Assembly: GCF_014640635.1 (NCBI RefSeq)
Contig: NZ_BMHI01000001.1
Span: forward strand, 620,001-684,000
Reading direction: 5' to 3'
DNA: 64,000 bases
Source: Flexivirga endophytica
GTDB taxonomy: Bacteria; Actinomycetota; Actinomycetes; Actinomycetales; Dermatophilaceae
In this document: in pieces, positions 48,684 to 56,291 of the stretch
How positions within the stretch are numbered: position 1 is the stretch's first letter
How the letters are laid out: every line of letters starts with the position of its first letter
Notes under the pieces: generated by a model
The model's database searches: none
The model's input: the letters and a program-made list of their open reading frames with translations, nothing else
What the model was told of the DNA's origin: nothing
Made by a program: the position numbers and the translations under genes

Positions 48684-49295
48684 CTATCGGCCCTCCCGCG
48701 TCCAGGCGTCGATCTGCGCGAGCATCAGACGTGCTGCGCGCCGTGCAGCCGTGGTGTCCCGCAGCAGCTGGATCTCCTGGTTGGCCGCCATCGCAATGCC
48801 ATTCAGCGTTGAGACCAGGTCGTCGGGGTTGCGTCGGCGGACCAGTTGACCGTTGGTCTGAGCGGTGCTGATCTGCTCGCGCAAGAACCCCCGCCACTGC
48901 ACGACGACGTCGCGGACGGCGTCCCGCAGCACTCCCGGACGACCGTCGAGTTCCGTCGACGCGGCGGTGACGAAGCAGCCTCCGGGGAAGGTCCCGTCGC
49001 CGAGATAGCGGCACCATGCCCGCACGGTGGCTCGCAGCCGGGGGAGCCCGCCCTCCTGCCGCATCCCGGGTCGCACGACCGCGTCGACGAACGTCTCCCG
49101 CGCACGCTGGATCACCGCGAGCTGCAGCTGCTCCTGGGAGCCGAACGGGCCGACCACACCCGCCTTGCTCATGCCGAGCACAGATGCCAGATCGCCGATG
49201 CTCACGCCGGAGATGCCGTTGATGGAGGTGCGGTGGACCCCCGCGTCGACGATCCGCTCCCGGGTGCGCTGCGCTTCTTCGGCCGACTTTCGCAT
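48684..49295 (-). CDS. TetR family transcriptional regulator
   Basis: The 203 residues begin with a TetR helix-turn-helix: RERIVDAGVHRTSINGISG, VSIGDLASVLGMSKAGVVGP and FGSQEQLQLAVIQ. The recognition helix normally reads KGxxYxHF; here it is KAGVVGPFGSQ, somewhat altered. The ligand domain follows, with WCRYLGDGTFPGGCF, found in TetR_C groups that control hydrolases or reductases. It is divergent from the hydrolase at 49365, and the repeats between them are likely operators. Confidence 0.92.
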   Translation of the reverse strand: MRKSAEEAQRTRERIVDAGVHRTSINGISGVSIGDLASVLGMSKAGVVGPFGSQEQLQLAVIQRARETFVDAVVRPGMRQEGGLPRLRATVRAWCRYLGDGTFPGGCFVTAASTELDGRPGVLRDAVRDVVVQWRGFLREQISTAQTNGQLVRRRNPDDLVSTLNGIAMAANQEIQLLRDTTAARRAARLMLAQIDAWTREGR

Positions 49296-49314
49296 GCTGC
49301 CACTTTAGCTTGCG

Positions 49315-49355
49315 ACCGTTTGCTAAATTGGCGAACGATCGTTTGGTTAGATTGG
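49315..49355. promoter_or_regulatory. Candidate TetR operator
   Basis: ACCGTTTGCTAAATTGG (49315-49331) is repeated with changes as ATCGTTTGGTTAGATTGG (49338-49355), 23 bases apart. Between and overlapping them is the 10-bp palindrome AACGATCGTT (49334-49343). The site lies 20 bases upstream of the TetR start and 10 upstream of the hydrolase start, so one protein could repress both. Confidence 0.6.
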
Positions 49356-49364
49356 AGTGCGCGA

Positions 49365-50051
49365 ATGCCTGAAGGACGTGACCTCATCCTGGTCCACGGA
49401 GCGTGGCACGGCGGTTGGGCGTGGGATGCCGTTGTGCCGCTGTTGGAATCCGCCGGACACCAACCGATAGCAACGGAATTGCCGTTGCGCGGGCCTGGTG
49501 GTGCGCCGGCGACTCTCGACGAGCATGCGCGTGTTGTCGGCGCGGCGCTGGCGGACGCGCGTGCCGGCGCGGTGGTCGTGGCACACAGCTATGCCGGGCT
49601 CGTGGTGCAGCAGGCGCTGGCACTCGGTGTCGAGGCGGAGCTCGAGCACATCGTGTATGTCGACGCCTGGCTCGGCTGGGATGGCGACAGCATCCTCGGT
49701 CTGGCACCGCCCGCGCTGGCGAGTTTTTGGCGGGACCAGCACGCTGATGGCTGGCTCCCGGCGCCGACGCCGGAGCAACTCGGCGTCACCGATCCGGAGC
49801 AGTCCGCGTGGCTGACGCCGCGCCTCGTCCCGCAACCGTGGGCCACGTTCACTGACCCGTTGAAGGGCGTGCCTGATCGCCATACAGACGGGCCGTCCGC
49901 GTCGGCGATCGTCATGGCGCCCGGCAATGGCGTCCCGTTCGCCGACTTCGCGACCGGGCACGGACTTCCCATCACCTGGATGACGAGCGGGCACGATGCG
50001 ATGCTCACCCACCCCGACGAGTTGGCGAAGTTGATCCTCGACAGGTGGTGA
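49365..50051 (+). CDS. Alpha/beta hydrolase (salicylate-esterase/hydroxynitrile-lyase-like)
   Basis: This 228-residue protein belongs to the plant-esterase-like group of alpha/beta hydrolases: LVHGAWHGGWAWDAVVPLL, the elbow VAHSYAGLVVQ (Ser near residue 76), and the His in SGHDAMLTHPDEL. The second Gly of GxSxG is retained as HSYAG. The ATG at 49365 was chosen over a much longer open frame, because that leader is antisense to TetR. It is probably repressed by the divergent TetR protein. Substrate unknown. Confidence 0.9.
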   Translation: MPEGRDLILVHGAWHGGWAWDAVVPLLESAGHQPIATELPLRGPGGAPATLDEHARVVGAALADARAGAVVVAHSYAGLVVQQALALGVEAELEHIVYVDAWLGWDGDSILGLAPPALASFWRDQHADGWLPAPTPEQLGVTDPEQSAWLTPRLVPQPWATFTDPLKGVPDRHTDGPSASAIVMAPGNGVPFADFATGHGLPITWMTSGHDAMLTHPDELAKLILDRW

Positions 50052-50130
50052 CAGTTGTCCACCCCCCTCCAGCTGATTGCTCGTTGGTGACGCTGGATGG
50101 TCTGTCGGTGTGTGCTGCTGCAATACACCC

Positions 50131-50547
50131 ATGGATGAGTCTGTCGCCGATGTCGTGTTGGGCGCGTTGGTCGACGAGGGTCGGGTTCTCCTCGTGCACC
50201 GGAGTCCCGACAAACGAGCCCATCCGGACGTGTGGGATCTGCCCGGCGGCTGCGTCGAGGAGGGCGAGTCCGAGCTCGGCGCGCTGTGGCGGGAGCTGCG
50301 CGAAGAGTTGGGCGTGGACATCACCACGGATACGGTTTCTCAGCTCTATCAGCTGACTGCAGGGCCGGCTGAGGAGCCCGCGCTGGTGAGCGCCTGGCTG
50401 GTCAGCGATTGGCAGGGCACTCCGCTGAACAACGCCCCGGAGGAGCACGTGGACATCGGCTGGTTCGGACTCGACTCCTTGCCGTCACCCGGCCACCCAC
50501 TGATGCGCCCCGCGCTGCTGACGGCGCTTCGGGGTGCCGGCGGCTGA
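50131..50547 (+). CDS. Nudix hydrolase
   Basis: The 138 residues contain a full Nudix box: GGCVEEGESELGALWRELREELGV matches Gx5Ex7REUxEExGU, in the parts GGCVEEGES and RELREELGV. The surrounding fold starts VLGALVDEGRVLLVHRSP and ends with WFGLDSLPSPGHP. It should hydrolyse a nucleoside-diphosphate-linked compound; the substrate, such as an oxidised nucleotide, is not decidable. ATG 50131 was preferred over a GTG at 50077. Confidence 0.92.
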   Translation: MDESVADVVLGALVDEGRVLLVHRSPDKRAHPDVWDLPGGCVEEGESELGALWRELREELGVDITTDTVSQLYQLTAGPAEEPALVSAWLVSDWQGTPLNNAPEEHVDIGWFGLDSLPSPGHPLMRPALLTALRGAGG

Positions 50548-50619
50548 GAGCCCACCTATCCTCGTCACGGCGGGGGTCGACACGGGACAACTGATGGCGC
50601 TGCCGCGTTCCCTGATTGC

Positions 50620-51459
50620 ATGACAACGGAGTTGAGAGGTGGGTGCGCAGCGGCGGTGAGTGGCAAGCGTGGGCTCGTTCGTGGTGCGGCCAGGCCGGCG
50701 GCTGTGGCCGCAGTCATCGCCATCGGCGTGACCGGATGTACGTCGATGTCCGGCGGTGACTCCGGAGCGTCGGCACCGACAGTGACCCGGACAGTGACAG
50801 TCACCAAAGTTGTCACCTCGACGGCACCGGCACCGACAGCCCGGACCAGCGCGCCGGCGAGCGTGTCGACCCTGCCCAAGGCGACGGTCGCACACGCGCA
50901 GGAACTGCTGGCGAAGCTCCCGGTGAAGGGCCGCGCGCCGAAGACCGGCTACGACCGCAAGGAGTTCGGTGTGCGCTGGAGCGACGACGTCACGGTCCAG
51001 CTCGGCCACAACGGTTGCGACACCCGCAACGACATCCTGCGGCGCGACCTCACCGACCGCACTCTGAAGCCGAACACCCACGGGTGCGTCGTGCTGACCG
51101 GCGTGCTCGTCGACCCCTACACCCGCACCCGGATCACCTTCCAGCGTGGTGTCGGGACGAGCAACGCCATCCAGATCGACCACGTGGTCGCGTTGTCCGA
51201 TGCGTGGCAGAAGGGCGCGCAGCAACTCACGCCCGAGCGGCGGCAGGACCTCGCGAACGACCCGCGCAACCTGCTCGCGGTCAGTGGCAGCGCGAACGCC
51301 CAGAAGCGCGACGGCGACGCCGCGACCTGGTTGCCGAAGAACAAGAGCTATCGGTGCACGTATGTCGCCAAGCAGGTCGCGGTCAAGGCCGACTACCACC
51401 TCTGGGTGACCAAGGCTGAAAAAGAAGCAATGGCAAGGGTTTTGAGCAATTGTTCGTGA
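50620..51459 (+). CDS. Secreted HNH-type nuclease lipoprotein (DUF1524/GmrSD C-terminal-like)
   Basis: The 279-residue protein carries a signal ending in a lipobox (IGVTGC, Cys40) and a threonine/proline/alanine-rich linker to about residue 80. The C-terminal domain has GHNGCDTRNDILRRDL, IQIDHVVALSDAWQKGA and NDPRNLLAVSGSANAQKRDG, the DHxxA and N-x-x-K elements of DUF1524-type HNH nucleases widespread in actinobacteria. It probably degrades extracellular DNA; this is family inference. It follows the Nudix gene by 72 bases. Confidence 0.9.
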   Translation: MTTELRGGCAAAVSGKRGLVRGAARPAAVAAVIAIGVTGCTSMSGGDSGASAPTVTRTVTVTKVVTSTAPAPTARTSAPASVSTLPKATVAHAQELLAKLPVKGRAPKTGYDRKEFGVRWSDDVTVQLGHNGCDTRNDILRRDLTDRTLKPNTHGCVVLTGVLVDPYTRTRITFQRGVGTSNAIQIDHVVALSDAWQKGAQQLTPERRQDLANDPRNLLAVSGSANAQKRDGDAATWLPKNKSYRCTYVAKQVAVKADYHLWVTKAEKEAMARVLSNCS

Positions 51460-51475
51460 GCTGAGGGCGGGCGTC

Positions 51476-53326
51476 TCACCCGGCCGGAGGCATCGTCCGC
51501 GCGACAGCCTTGTGCGCGAGAGTCGGATAGATGGCCGGTGCGAAGCGCTTGAGGCGCCATACGAGCTTGGCATCCAGCTGTGGCATCACGTAGAGCTTGC
51601 CGCGATCGAAACCGTCCAGCGCGGCGAGCGCTACGGATTCCGGAGTGGAACCGCTGCGGTCGGCCAATCGACGCGCGGCGACGGCACCCTCGGGTGTCAT
51701 CAGCTCACCGGCGAAGATGTTGGTCGGCACGAACGTCGGGCACAACGCGGTCACCGTCAGGTCGGTGTCGGCGATCTCGGCGGCGATCGTCTCGGTCAGT
51801 GTCAGGACGCCGGACTTGCTGACGTTGTAGGAACCCATGCCCGGAGCCGCCGCGTAGCCGGCCGCGGACGCCACATTGATCAGACCTCCGTGCCCGGACC
51901 GGCGCAGCAGCGGCAGGAAGACGTGGCAGCCGACGATCGCGCCCCACAGGTTCACCCGCAGCAGCTTCGACCACGCCTCCAGGTCGCCTTCACCGACCGG
52001 CGTGCCGCCGCCGATGCCGGCGTTGTTGACCACCAGCGTCGGCAGCCCGAACCACTCCTGTGCCGCGTCTGCCAGTGCGGTGACCGAATGCTCCTGAGTG
52101 ACATCGGTTTTCACGGCGATGGCAGACCCGCCCGCAGCTTCGATCAAGGAGACCGTCTCCTGCGCCGTCTCCGGGTTGATGTCGGCACAGACGACTTGAC
52201 CGCCACGCCGCGCGAGCTCCTGCGCGAATGCGCGACCGATGCCGCTGCCGGCGCCCGTCACCACGGCACGAGTGTTGTCGGTACGGCGGGCGTTCCGGCG
52301 AAGGCGGTGTGCGGCCGGTCTCGATACACCTCCACCGCTTCGCTCCTCCGGCACTCGACCCGCCGGGCCGGGCGAGCCGTTGAGGTGATCGGTGATCCTC
52401 TCCAGTATTCGCTCCTCCGGCACTCGACCCGCCGGGCCGAGCGAGCCGTTGAGGTGATCGGTGATCCTCGCCAGTAATGGCTCGACGAGCGCTGGAGCGA
52501 AGTGATGGCCCATCCCCGGAACGCTGACCAACTGTGCCCCGGCGATCGCGTCCGCCGTCGCCTGCCCGCCGCTCGGATGAACGATCAGGTCGCGGTCACC
52601 GTGGATCACCAGCGTCGGTGCAGTGATGGTCGAGACCGCCTTCGTGCGATCTCCGGACGCCTGAATCGCCTGTATCTGTCGAGAGATTCCCGCTGCACCG
52701 GCAGCTCCACGTCGTTCCCAGGCCGCCGAAGCGTTGGCCGTCTCCACCACCGGGTCGATCAGATACCGGCGGCCGGCGAGATGCGCGGTGATCTCCAAGT
52801 GGCGCGCGATGTACTCGGCGCGGCCGTGTGGTGGCCGCTTGGCGATCTTCGCCTTCGTCGACCACGCGACGCCGCCGACGCCGGGTGCCCCGGTGGTGGA
52901 ATACATCGACGTCAGGGTGAGCACGCGGTCCGCGTGATGCGCTGCGACCGTCTGCGCGATCATCCCGCCCATCGACTGCCCGATGAGGTGCGCGCGGCGC
53001 ACGCCGAGATGGTCCAGCAGCGCGACGCTGTCCTGCGCCATGTCCTCCAGGGTGTAGGCGTCCGGCCGGGCGCGGCCGGTGAGCTGGTGCAGCAACGTCG
53101 GTGGCCGTGTCGTCATCGGAGTGGACCGGCCGATGTCACGGTTGTCGTGCTGGATCACCCGAAACCCTTGTGCGGCAAGGCCATCGACGAAGTCCTGCGG
53201 CCACGTCGTCAGATCCTGCGACATACCCGAGACGAGCAGCACCGGTATGGCGTCGGCCTCTCCGGTGACCCGGTAGCACAACCGGATCCCGTGCGGCAGC
53301 TGCGCGAACTGGTCCGGCGCGGTCAT
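51476..53326 (-). CDS. Alpha/beta hydrolase-short-chain dehydrogenase fusion
   Basis: The N-terminal half (1-290) is an alpha/beta hydrolase: LLVSGMSQDLTTWPQDFV, elbow GQSMGGMIAQ, acid in HGDRDLIVHPSGG and His in GMGHHFAP. The C-terminal half (about 350-616) is a short-chain dehydrogenase with VVTGAGSGIGRAFAQ, LVVNNAGIGGG, catalytic Ser in NVASAAGY and YNVSK for Tyr-Lys. The domain order recalls mycobacterial EphD. The linker (about 285-345) is encoded by an interspersed repeat with a 69-bp tandem duplication. The start overlaps the monooxygenase stop by 4 bases, so hydrolase/reductase and monooxygenase probably act in one oxidation pathway. Confidence 0.9.
   Translation of the reverse strand: MTAPDQFAQLPHGIRLCYRVTGEADAIPVLLVSGMSQDLTTWPQDFVDGLAAQGFRVIQHDNRDIGRSTPMTTRPPTLLHQLTGRARPDAYTLEDMAQDSVALLDHLGVRRAHLIGQSMGGMIAQTVAAHHADRVLTLTSMYSTTGAPGVGGVAWSTKAKIAKRPPHGRAEYIARHLEITAHLAGRRYLIDPVVETANASAAWERRGAAGAAGISRQIQAIQASGDRTKAVSTITAPTLVIHGDRDLIVHPSGGQATADAIAGAQLVSVPGMGHHFAPALVEPLLARITDHLNGSLGPAGRVPEERILERITDHLNGSPGPAGRVPEERSGGGVSRPAAHRLRRNARRTDNTRAVVTGAGSGIGRAFAQELARRGGQVVCADINPETAQETVSLIEAAGGSAIAVKTDVTQEHSVTALADAAQEWFGLPTLVVNNAGIGGGTPVGEGDLEAWSKLLRVNLWGAIVGCHVFLPLLRRSGHGGLINVASAAGYAAAPGMGSYNVSKSGVLTLTETIAAEIADTDLTVTALCPTFVPTNIFAGELMTPEGAVAARRLADRSGSTPESVALAALDGFDRGKLYVMPQLDAKLVWRLKRFAPAIYPTLAHKAVARTMPPAG
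52317..52476. repeat. Interspersed repeat within a gene, with 69-bp tandem duplication
   Basis: GGTCTCGATACACCTCC starts the element. TTCGCTCCTCCGGCACTCGA then begins two near-identical 69-bp units (52339-52407 and 52408-52476). Because 69 is divisible by three, each adds 23 in-frame residues (ITDHLNGSxGPAGRVPEER). The element sits exactly between the two enzymatic domains of the fusion gene. Confidence 0.85.
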
Positions 53327-54858
53327 GACGCCACCTCGACAGGCTCGGTGAGCGTTGCGGGCTCGGTGATCGTTGCCGGCGCAGTGTCGTGGACGGAGCT
53401 GAAGCGCAGGCAGGCGTCATTCACGGGTCCGTTGCGCAGCAACCGGACGTCGTCCGGGAAGCCGGTCGTGGTCGCCCACGGGTCGTGGTCGCCCTGTCGC
53501 GGCAGGTCGTCGATCGATCGCTGGATGTAACCGGCAGCGAAGTCGAGCAGCGGGCGGGTCGGCATGGTCGGATCAGCCTCCGGGGTGACGGCGTCATACC
53601 CGTAGGTGTCCATGTGGCGCAGCAGCCGGGTGAAATATTCGCACAGGAGCCCGACCTTGAGGGTCCACGACGCGTTCGTATAGCCAACGGACAGAGCAAG
53701 ATTGGGCACACCACTGAGCATCAGCCCGCGATAGGCGACGGTCTCCGGGAAGTGCACCGCGGCGCCGTCGACCGTCAGTGGGATGCCGCCGATCAGGCGG
53801 AGGTTCAGCCCGGTCGCGGTGATGATGATGTCGGCTTCCAGCTCCTCGCCGGAGGTGAGCCGGATGCCGCGCGGGGTGAACGTCTCGATGTGGTCGGTCA
53901 CCACGTCCGCCCGGCCGGACCGGATCGCCCTGAAGAGGTCTCCGTCCGGGACGACGCACAGGCGCTGGTCCCACGGGTCGTACGGCGGGTTGAAGTGCTT
54001 GTCGACGTCATACCCCTCCGGCAGGGCCCTCACCTGTGCCTTGCGCAGCAGCGCTCGGGTCTGGCCCGGGAAGCGCCGGGCCAGACGCCAGGTCCAGTGC
54101 TGCACGGCGATGTTCTTGCGCCGAGTGAGCTGGTAGCCGCGCTCCTCGCCGAACGTCCGGCGTAGCGCCTGCGCGATCTTGTCCTCGCGGGGGAGCGCGG
54201 TGACGAAGGTCGGCGTGCGCTGCAGCATCGTCACGTGCGCGGCTGCCTGCGGGCCGGTGGTCATCGCCGGGACGAGCGTCACCGCGGTCGCGCCGCTGCC
54301 GACGACGACCACCTTCTTGCCGGCATGGTCCAGGTCTTCGGGCCAGTGCTGCGGGTGCACGATCGTGCCGGTGAAGTCCTCGCGGCCCGGGAAGTCCGGG
54401 GTGTATCCCTCGTCGTAGTTGTAGTAGCCGGTGCCGGCGAAGATCCAACGGGCTCGGAACGTGCGGGGACCGTCCGGTGTCTCCGCGTCAACCGTCCACA
54501 GCGCTTCGGCGGAGTCCCAGGACGCGCCGATCACGTTGTGGTTGAAGTGGATCAGCTCATCGAGGCCGTCCGCGGTGGCCGCCTCGCGCAGGTAGTCCAG
54601 GATCTTGGCGCCGTCCGCGATCGCGTCCTTGTCACGCCACGGCTTGAAGTCGTAACCGAAGGTGTGCAGGTCGGAATCGGAACGTATGCCGGGGTAGCGG
54701 AACAGGTCCCAGGTGCCGCCGGAGGCGGCCCGGCCTTCCAGGATCGCGAACGACTTGCCCGGACAGTTGGCCCGCAGGTAGTGCCCGGCACCGATGCCAG
54801 AGATGCCGGCTCCGATGATGAGGACGTCGAGCGGATCGACCGTGGTGGCGCTGGGCAT
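53323..54858 (-). CDS. FAD-dependent Baeyer-Villiger-type monooxygenase (EthA-like)
   Basis: The 511 residues have an FAD-binding GAGISGIGAGHYL, the Baeyer-Villiger fingerprint FTGTIVHPQHWP (FxGxxxHxxxWP), and a NADPH-binding VVVGSGATAVT. The sequence resembles actinobacterial EthA/cyclohexanone-type enzymes that insert oxygen next to a ketone or oxidise sulfur and nitrogen compounds. The ATG at 54858 has AGGAG 7 bases upstream. It overlaps the hydrolase-SDR gene and is divergent from a PucR regulator: a ketone/ester degradation unit would fit, with the hydrolase opening the ester product. Confidence 0.94.
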   Translation of the reverse strand: MPSATTVDPLDVLIIGAGISGIGAGHYLRANCPGKSFAILEGRAASGGTWDLFRYPGIRSDSDLHTFGYDFKPWRDKDAIADGAKILDYLREAATADGLDELIHFNHNVIGASWDSAEALWTVDAETPDGPRTFRARWIFAGTGYYNYDEGYTPDFPGREDFTGTIVHPQHWPEDLDHAGKKVVVVGSGATAVTLVPAMTTGPQAAAHVTMLQRTPTFVTALPREDKIAQALRRTFGEERGYQLTRRKNIAVQHWTWRLARRFPGQTRALLRKAQVRALPEGYDVDKHFNPPYDPWDQRLCVVPDGDLFRAIRSGRADVVTDHIETFTPRGIRLTSGEELEADIIITATGLNLRLIGGIPLTVDGAAVHFPETVAYRGLMLSGVPNLALSVGYTNASWTLKVGLLCEYFTRLLRHMDTYGYDAVTPEADPTMPTRPLLDFAAGYIQRSIDDLPRQGDHDPWATTTGFPDDVRLLRNGPVNDACLRFSSVHDTAPATITEPATLTEPVEVAS

Positions 54859-54965
54859 GCAGGAACTCCTGACGGACGGACGGTGAACGTGACGCCCAGC
54901 TTGGCCCGCGCACGCACTCGAAGACAGGGACAGAGTGCTGCACATCTGGCGTACGGTGGGGCACT

Positions 54966-56237
54966 GTGCACACCACATCCGCGCCACTGCCGACCCTCAG
55001 CCCGGCTGTCCGGGAGCTCTTCCGCAAGGGCGCACGTGAGGCACTGAACCCGTCGGAGGACGAGCTCGCGCTGCTCCACGAGGCGACACTGGCCGGCTAC
55101 CACTCCGACCGGTTGGCGATCGATCCGACGCTCACCGAGGCGGCCCGGGTCGTCAACGTGCAGAACCTGCGACGGTGGGCGGCATCGAACATCAGCGACC
55201 CGGGAGAACGGGTCACCCCGCAGTTGAGCACCGAGGCGATCAGGTTGTCCCGCGACCTGGTTCGGCGGGGTCTGGACAGCCGCGCGCTCGACTCCTACCG
55301 CACGGCGCAGAGCGCGGCCTGGCGCCTGTGGATGCGCATCTGCTTCGCGCTCACCACCGATGCCGCGCAACTGCAGGAACTGCTCGATGTCTCCGCCCTG
55401 TCGATATCGACCTTCCTGGACGACACCGTCGAGGCACTGACCGAAGTCATGCAGGCCGACATCGAGGAACTCACCCGAGGCACCAACGCCGAACGTATGG
55501 CGACCCTGACCCTCATCCTCGAAGGTGCGCCGATCACCCGGGCGCAGGCCGAGTTGCGGTTGCGCTACCAGCTGACCGGCGAGCACATCGCACTCGTGGT
55601 CTGGACGGACTCGACTGCCGACACCGCGACCGCTGATGGCGCACCCGAGGACGTTGCCGGAAGTCTTGAGGCGGTGGCCGACGCGTTCAGGCAGGCCAGC
55701 GGCGCGACCCGGCGACTGACGCTGGTGGCGGGAGCGCAATCCCTGTGGGTGTGGCTACCAGTGACCGACGTCCACACCGGCGAGGCCGTCACCGCGGCGC
55801 TCGCTGCAGCACCGACGGTGCAGGTGGCGATCGGCCGGAAAGGTCTGGGGCTGGAGGGATTCCGGCGCAGCCACCTGGATGCCACGGAAACACAGCGGCT
55901 CGTCGCACGCATCGACTCCGACCAGCGGATCACCCGGTACGCCGAGGTGCAACTGGTGGCACTGCTGACCGGGGACCTCACCAAGGCGGACGAGTTCGTC
56001 GCGGACAATCTCGGAGCCCTGGCCACGGCGGACCCGGAGTTGCGTGACGCGGTTTCGGCGTACGTCCGTGAGCAGTTCAACGCCTCCCGCACCGCGCAGC
56101 GGCTCTACACCCACCGCAACACCGTGTTGCGGCGACTCGAGCGCGCCGATCGGTTGATGCCGCGCCCACTCGTGGACAACGTCACGAACGTCACGGCTGC
56201 CCTCGAGATCGTCAGGCTCCGACCGAATCTGCGGTGA
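54966..56237 (+). CDS. PucR-type helix-turn-helix transcriptional regulator
   Basis: The 423-residue protein ends in the PucR C-terminal HTH: QFNASRTAQRLYTHRNTVLR and RLERADRLM (about 375-410). A GGDEF-like or CdaR middle domain lies before it, with LALAANLG replaced by LVARIDSDQRITRYAEVQL. The N-terminus is helical. The start is a GTG 107 bases from the divergent monooxygenase gene, so activation of the monooxygenase operon is likely. The effector may be the pathway's substrate. Confidence 0.88.
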   Translation: MHTTSAPLPTLSPAVRELFRKGAREALNPSEDELALLHEATLAGYHSDRLAIDPTLTEAARVVNVQNLRRWAASNISDPGERVTPQLSTEAIRLSRDLVRRGLDSRALDSYRTAQSAAWRLWMRICFALTTDAAQLQELLDVSALSISTFLDDTVEALTEVMQADIEELTRGTNAERMATLTLILEGAPITRAQAELRLRYQLTGEHIALVVWTDSTADTATADGAPEDVAGSLEAVADAFRQASGATRRLTLVAGAQSLWVWLPVTDVHTGEAVTAALAAAPTVQVAIGRKGLGLEGFRRSHLDATETQRLVARIDSDQRITRYAEVQLVALLTGDLTKADEFVADNLGALATADPELRDAVSAYVREQFNASRTAQRLYTHRNTVLRRLERADRLMPRPLVDNVTNVTAALEIVRLRPNLR

Positions 56238-56291
56238 GCGCGGATCCCACGATCCACCCTCGGTGGTCGCCGGCGGACGTAGTGTCGTTCC

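Noticed and set aside
52339-52476. Short CRISPR-like array
   Set aside because: The two 69-bp units are directly adjacent with no spacers, and are in-frame coding sequence.
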